This document shows positions 50,529 through 52,233 of a DNA stretch of 52,233 nt, piece by piece. A program made the position numbers and the translations under genes. The DNA is from Mucilaginibacter sp. Its GTDB lineage: Bacteria; Bacteroidota; Bacteroidia; Sphingobacteriales; Sphingobacteriaceae. The notes under the pieces are model-generated. The model ran no database searches. It saw nothing but the letters and a program-made list of their open reading frames with translations, and was not told the origin of the DNA. The stretch is from positions 1-52,233 of the forward strand of contig JAQBOV010000002.1 of the NCBI GenBank assembly GCA_028287895.1, given 5' to 3'. The stretch's first letter is position 1. The number at the start of each line of letters is the position of its first letter.

Positions 50529-51569
50529 ATGAGAGTAATTAAAAGTTTACAGTTAGCAGTTGTTGCATTAGCTGCATCTTGCGCAACATTATCAGCTTCG
50601 GCACAGGATAATACGCTATTGGGTGCAGGCAGTACATTCGTGTACCCGCTGTTTTCAAAAATATTTTCAAAATATACGGCCTCTAAGGTGAATTATCAGT
50701 CTATCGGTTCAGGCGGCGGCATACTGCAGCTTACCAACAAAACTGTTGATTTCGGTGATTCAGATGCTCCTTTGAATGCCGATCAGACCGCTAAAATAAG
50801 TGCTCCGGTTTTGCACATTCCAATGACTTCGGGTGCTGTGGTAGTAACTTATAATATACCCGGTGTTAAAGTTGCTTTGAACCTGAGTGGCAAAGATCTT
50901 GCTGACATCTTTTTAGGAAAGATAACCAACTGGAACAGCCCGGAAGTTAAAGATGCCAACCCTGGCGTTAAAATACCTGATATGCCTATCGTTGTTGTTC
51001 ATCGTTCAGACGGCAGTGGTACCTCCTTCATTTTCACCGATTTCTTAACAAAAGTAAATCCTGAATGGGCGAAAAAGGTGGGTAAAGCAAGCGCGGTTAA
51101 CTGGCCTGCAGGTTTAGGCGGAAAAGGCAGCGAAGGCGTTTCCGGTCTGGTTAAACAAACTCCTGGTGGTATCACTTATGTGGAGCTGGCTTATGCAAAA
51201 CAAAACAATATGCCTTATGCCAATATCCAGAACAAAAGCGGAAAATATATTACCCCGACTATTGAAGCTACCACTTTAGCAAGCAATGTTGCTATACCTG
51301 ATGATTCAAAAGTATCTATTACCAATACGGATAATCCTAAAGGTTATCCGATTGCCAGCTTTACCTGGGCTTTGATCTATAAAGAACAAAATTATAATGG
51401 CCGTTCAAAAGAACGTGCTACCGGACTATTGAAGCTGCTTTGGTACAACATTCACCAGGGGCAGGCTGAATGTGCTCCGCTGAATTATGCACCACTTTCA
51501 AAATCAGCCGTAAAAGTTGCTGAAAAAATATTAAAATCAGCTACCTTCGACGGCAAATCAATCCTGTAA
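50529..51569 (+). CDS. pstS: Phosphate ABC transporter substrate-binding protein PstS
   Basis: The signal peptide is SLQLAVVALAASCATLSASAQ. The mature protein shows PstS phosphate-binding segments: LLGAGSTFVYPLFSKIF, VNYQSIGSGGGILQLTN, VDFGDSDAPLNADQ and VVVHRSDGSGTSFIFTDFLT. The C-terminal GYPIASFTWALIYKEQNYN is also typical. 346 residues is normal. It lies between the porin and pstC on one strand, with an intercistronic hairpin before pstC. Confidence 0.96.
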   Translation: MRVIKSLQLAVVALAASCATLSASAQDNTLLGAGSTFVYPLFSKIFSKYTASKVNYQSIGSGGGILQLTNKTVDFGDSDAPLNADQTAKISAPVLHIPMTSGAVVVTYNIPGVKVALNLSGKDLADIFLGKITNWNSPEVKDANPGVKIPDMPIVVVHRSDGSGTSFIFTDFLTKVNPEWAKKVGKASAVNWPAGLGGKGSEGVSGLVKQTPGGITYVELAYAKQNNMPYANIQNKSGKYITPTIEATTLASNVAIPDDSKVSITNTDNPKGYPIASFTWALIYKEQNYNGRSKERATGLLKLLWYNIHQGQAECAPLNYAPLSKSAVKVAEKILKSATFDGKSIL

Positions 51570-51625
51570 TAATAACCTGTTTTTGCTGTTATTGTAAAAC
51601 ACAGGAGATCAAATAAGATTTATCG

Positions 51626-51657
51626 ATTACCAGCGTCAATATTTTGACGCTGGTAAT
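51626..51657 (+). repeat. Hairpin between pstS and pstC
   Basis: A perfect 14-bp stem ATTACCAGCGTCAA/TTGACGCTGGTAAT with a 4-base loop and no T-run following. Such hairpins after binding-protein genes commonly protect the upstream message and lower expression of the permease genes. Confidence 0.75.
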
Positions 51658-51684
51658 TGTGTTATAATAAAAGCTGTAAAATTT

Positions 51685-52233
51685 ATGAAATCATCCATCG
51701 CAAATACCGATGAAACGATCAGTACTACTATTCAGGATAGCTTAATCCCCAATAAAAAACAGGTTACCATCATGAAAAATTCAAGATTAAGCCTTTCCAA
51801 CAAGCAGCTGAAATGGGAAATTATATTTAAGCGGCTGTTAATCGCCATGAGTATTTTTCTGGTGCTTATCATACTAGGCGTGCTTGCAACCCTTATCAAG
51901 GAATCCATGCCCTCCATTAAATTATTGGGAATTGGGTATCTGTGGGGGAAGGTATGGGACCCGGTAAGCAATATTTATGGTGCTTATCCATTTTTAGTGG
52001 GCACTTTACTTACCTCCTTTATTGCACTGATCATTTCCGTGCCCTTTTCTTATGCTGTGGCCATTTATTTGGGCGAATACAACAGGGCGGGGTGGTTGTC
52101 TGATTTGTTAAAAAATACGATTGAACTGATAGCAGCCGTTCCTTCCATCATTTACGGTTTTTGGGGACTATTTGTATTGGTACCGCTTATACGCACTTTT
52201 GAAGCGAAGATAGGGGTTGCTCCATATGGAATA
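51685..52233 (+). CDS. pstC: Phosphate ABC transporter permease PstC (partial, runs off the window)
   Basis: The frame is open from ATG 51685 to the last base (183 codons). After a hydrophilic N-terminus come the membrane segments IAMSIFLVLIILGVLATLIK and GTLLTSFIALIISVPFSYAV. The ABC-permease sequence AIYLGEYNRAG and then IELIAAVPSIIYGFWGLFVL is diagnostic of PstC. ATG at 51772 (MKNSRLSLSNKQ) is an alternative start 29 codons in, and the first 29 residues are atypical. pstA and pstB should follow outside the window. Confidence 0.92.
   Translation, partial: MKSSIANTDETISTTIQDSLIPNKKQVTIMKNSRLSLSNKQLKWEIIFKRLLIAMSIFLVLIILGVLATLIKESMPSIKLLGIGYLWGKVWDPVSNIYGAYPFLVGTLLTSFIALIISVPFSYAVAIYLGEYNRAGWLSDLLKNTIELIAAVPSIIYGFWGLFVLVPLIRTFEAKIGVAPYGI

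Noticed and set aside
1..52233. tRNA genes, rRNA, CRISPR arrays, insertion sequences, prophage
   Set aside because: None seen on reading both strands. No cloverleaf ends with T-loop, no regular spaced repeats, no transposase or integrase frame.

Overview
This window is a chromosomal segment of a Bacteroidota, most likely a Sphingobacteriaceae member of the Mucilaginibacter/Pedobacter type. The grounds are TAnnTTTG promoter boxes in place of sigma70 boxes, almost no Shine-Dalgarno sequences, a gldA plus fused gldF-gldG gliding-type ABC system, DUF4397 lipoproteins, the long form of aromatic amino acid hydroxylase, and GTG/TTG starts at several genes. I see no IS element, phage, CRISPR array, tRNA or rRNA. 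The species call is inference.

Layout. 1-6.3 kb: the end of an unknown gene, a very acidic small protein, dnaX, a second acidic protein, an outer-membrane barrel, icd and manA. 6.3-13.7 kb: a cytoplasmic PAS histidine kinase, a secreted YCII protein, then the tyrosine catabolic block hppD-hmgA (minus strand) divergent from a fumarylacetoacetase and a flavin-reductase-like gene. 13.9-18.3 kb: a LytTR regulator, its LytS-type kinase and a LiaF-like membrane protein, then an exported SAM hydrolase and a short LiaF-like paralogue. 18.4-20.7 kb: agmatine to putrescine genes aguA and aguB, separated by a decayed four-helix-bundle (23S IVP-type) gene. 20.8-28.5 kb: a flippase-like membrane protein, phhA, an SDR, a dienelactone hydrolase, an old yellow enzyme and an OsmC protein. 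27.1-33.9 kb: an active/inactive M16 peptidase pair, a TPR histidine kinase and glyQS. 34-42.3 kb: gldA, a small barrel, gldF-gldG, dnaN, two DUF4397 lipoproteins, a DedA protein and rpsT. 42.7-48.2 kb: pheT, a coiled-coil gene, zapA, a probable 6S RNA, rny and a DUF962 protein. 48.2-52.2 kb: a phosphate block with DUF47, a porin, pstS and the start of pstC, which runs off the window.

How the genes work together. phhA, hppD, hmgA and the FAH gene cover phenylalanine/tyrosine degradation except transamination and maleylacetoacetate isomerisation. aguA/aguB make putrescine. The phosphate block has three arrays of 11-bp-spaced TGTTAA words that look like Pho boxes.

The most interesting signal is regulatory. 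The promoters of the two LiaF-like genes share four sequence blocks at identical spacing: a TAnnTTTG box, a CGCCAAnATTTGAT block, and two ACCGAC repeats 21 bp apart. That spacing is what LytTR-type regulators recognise, and a LytS/LytTR pair lies in the same gene cluster. Second is a strong long-range fold between zapA and rny with 6S RNA architecture. Third is a set of intergenic elements built from recurring short words in inverted arms.
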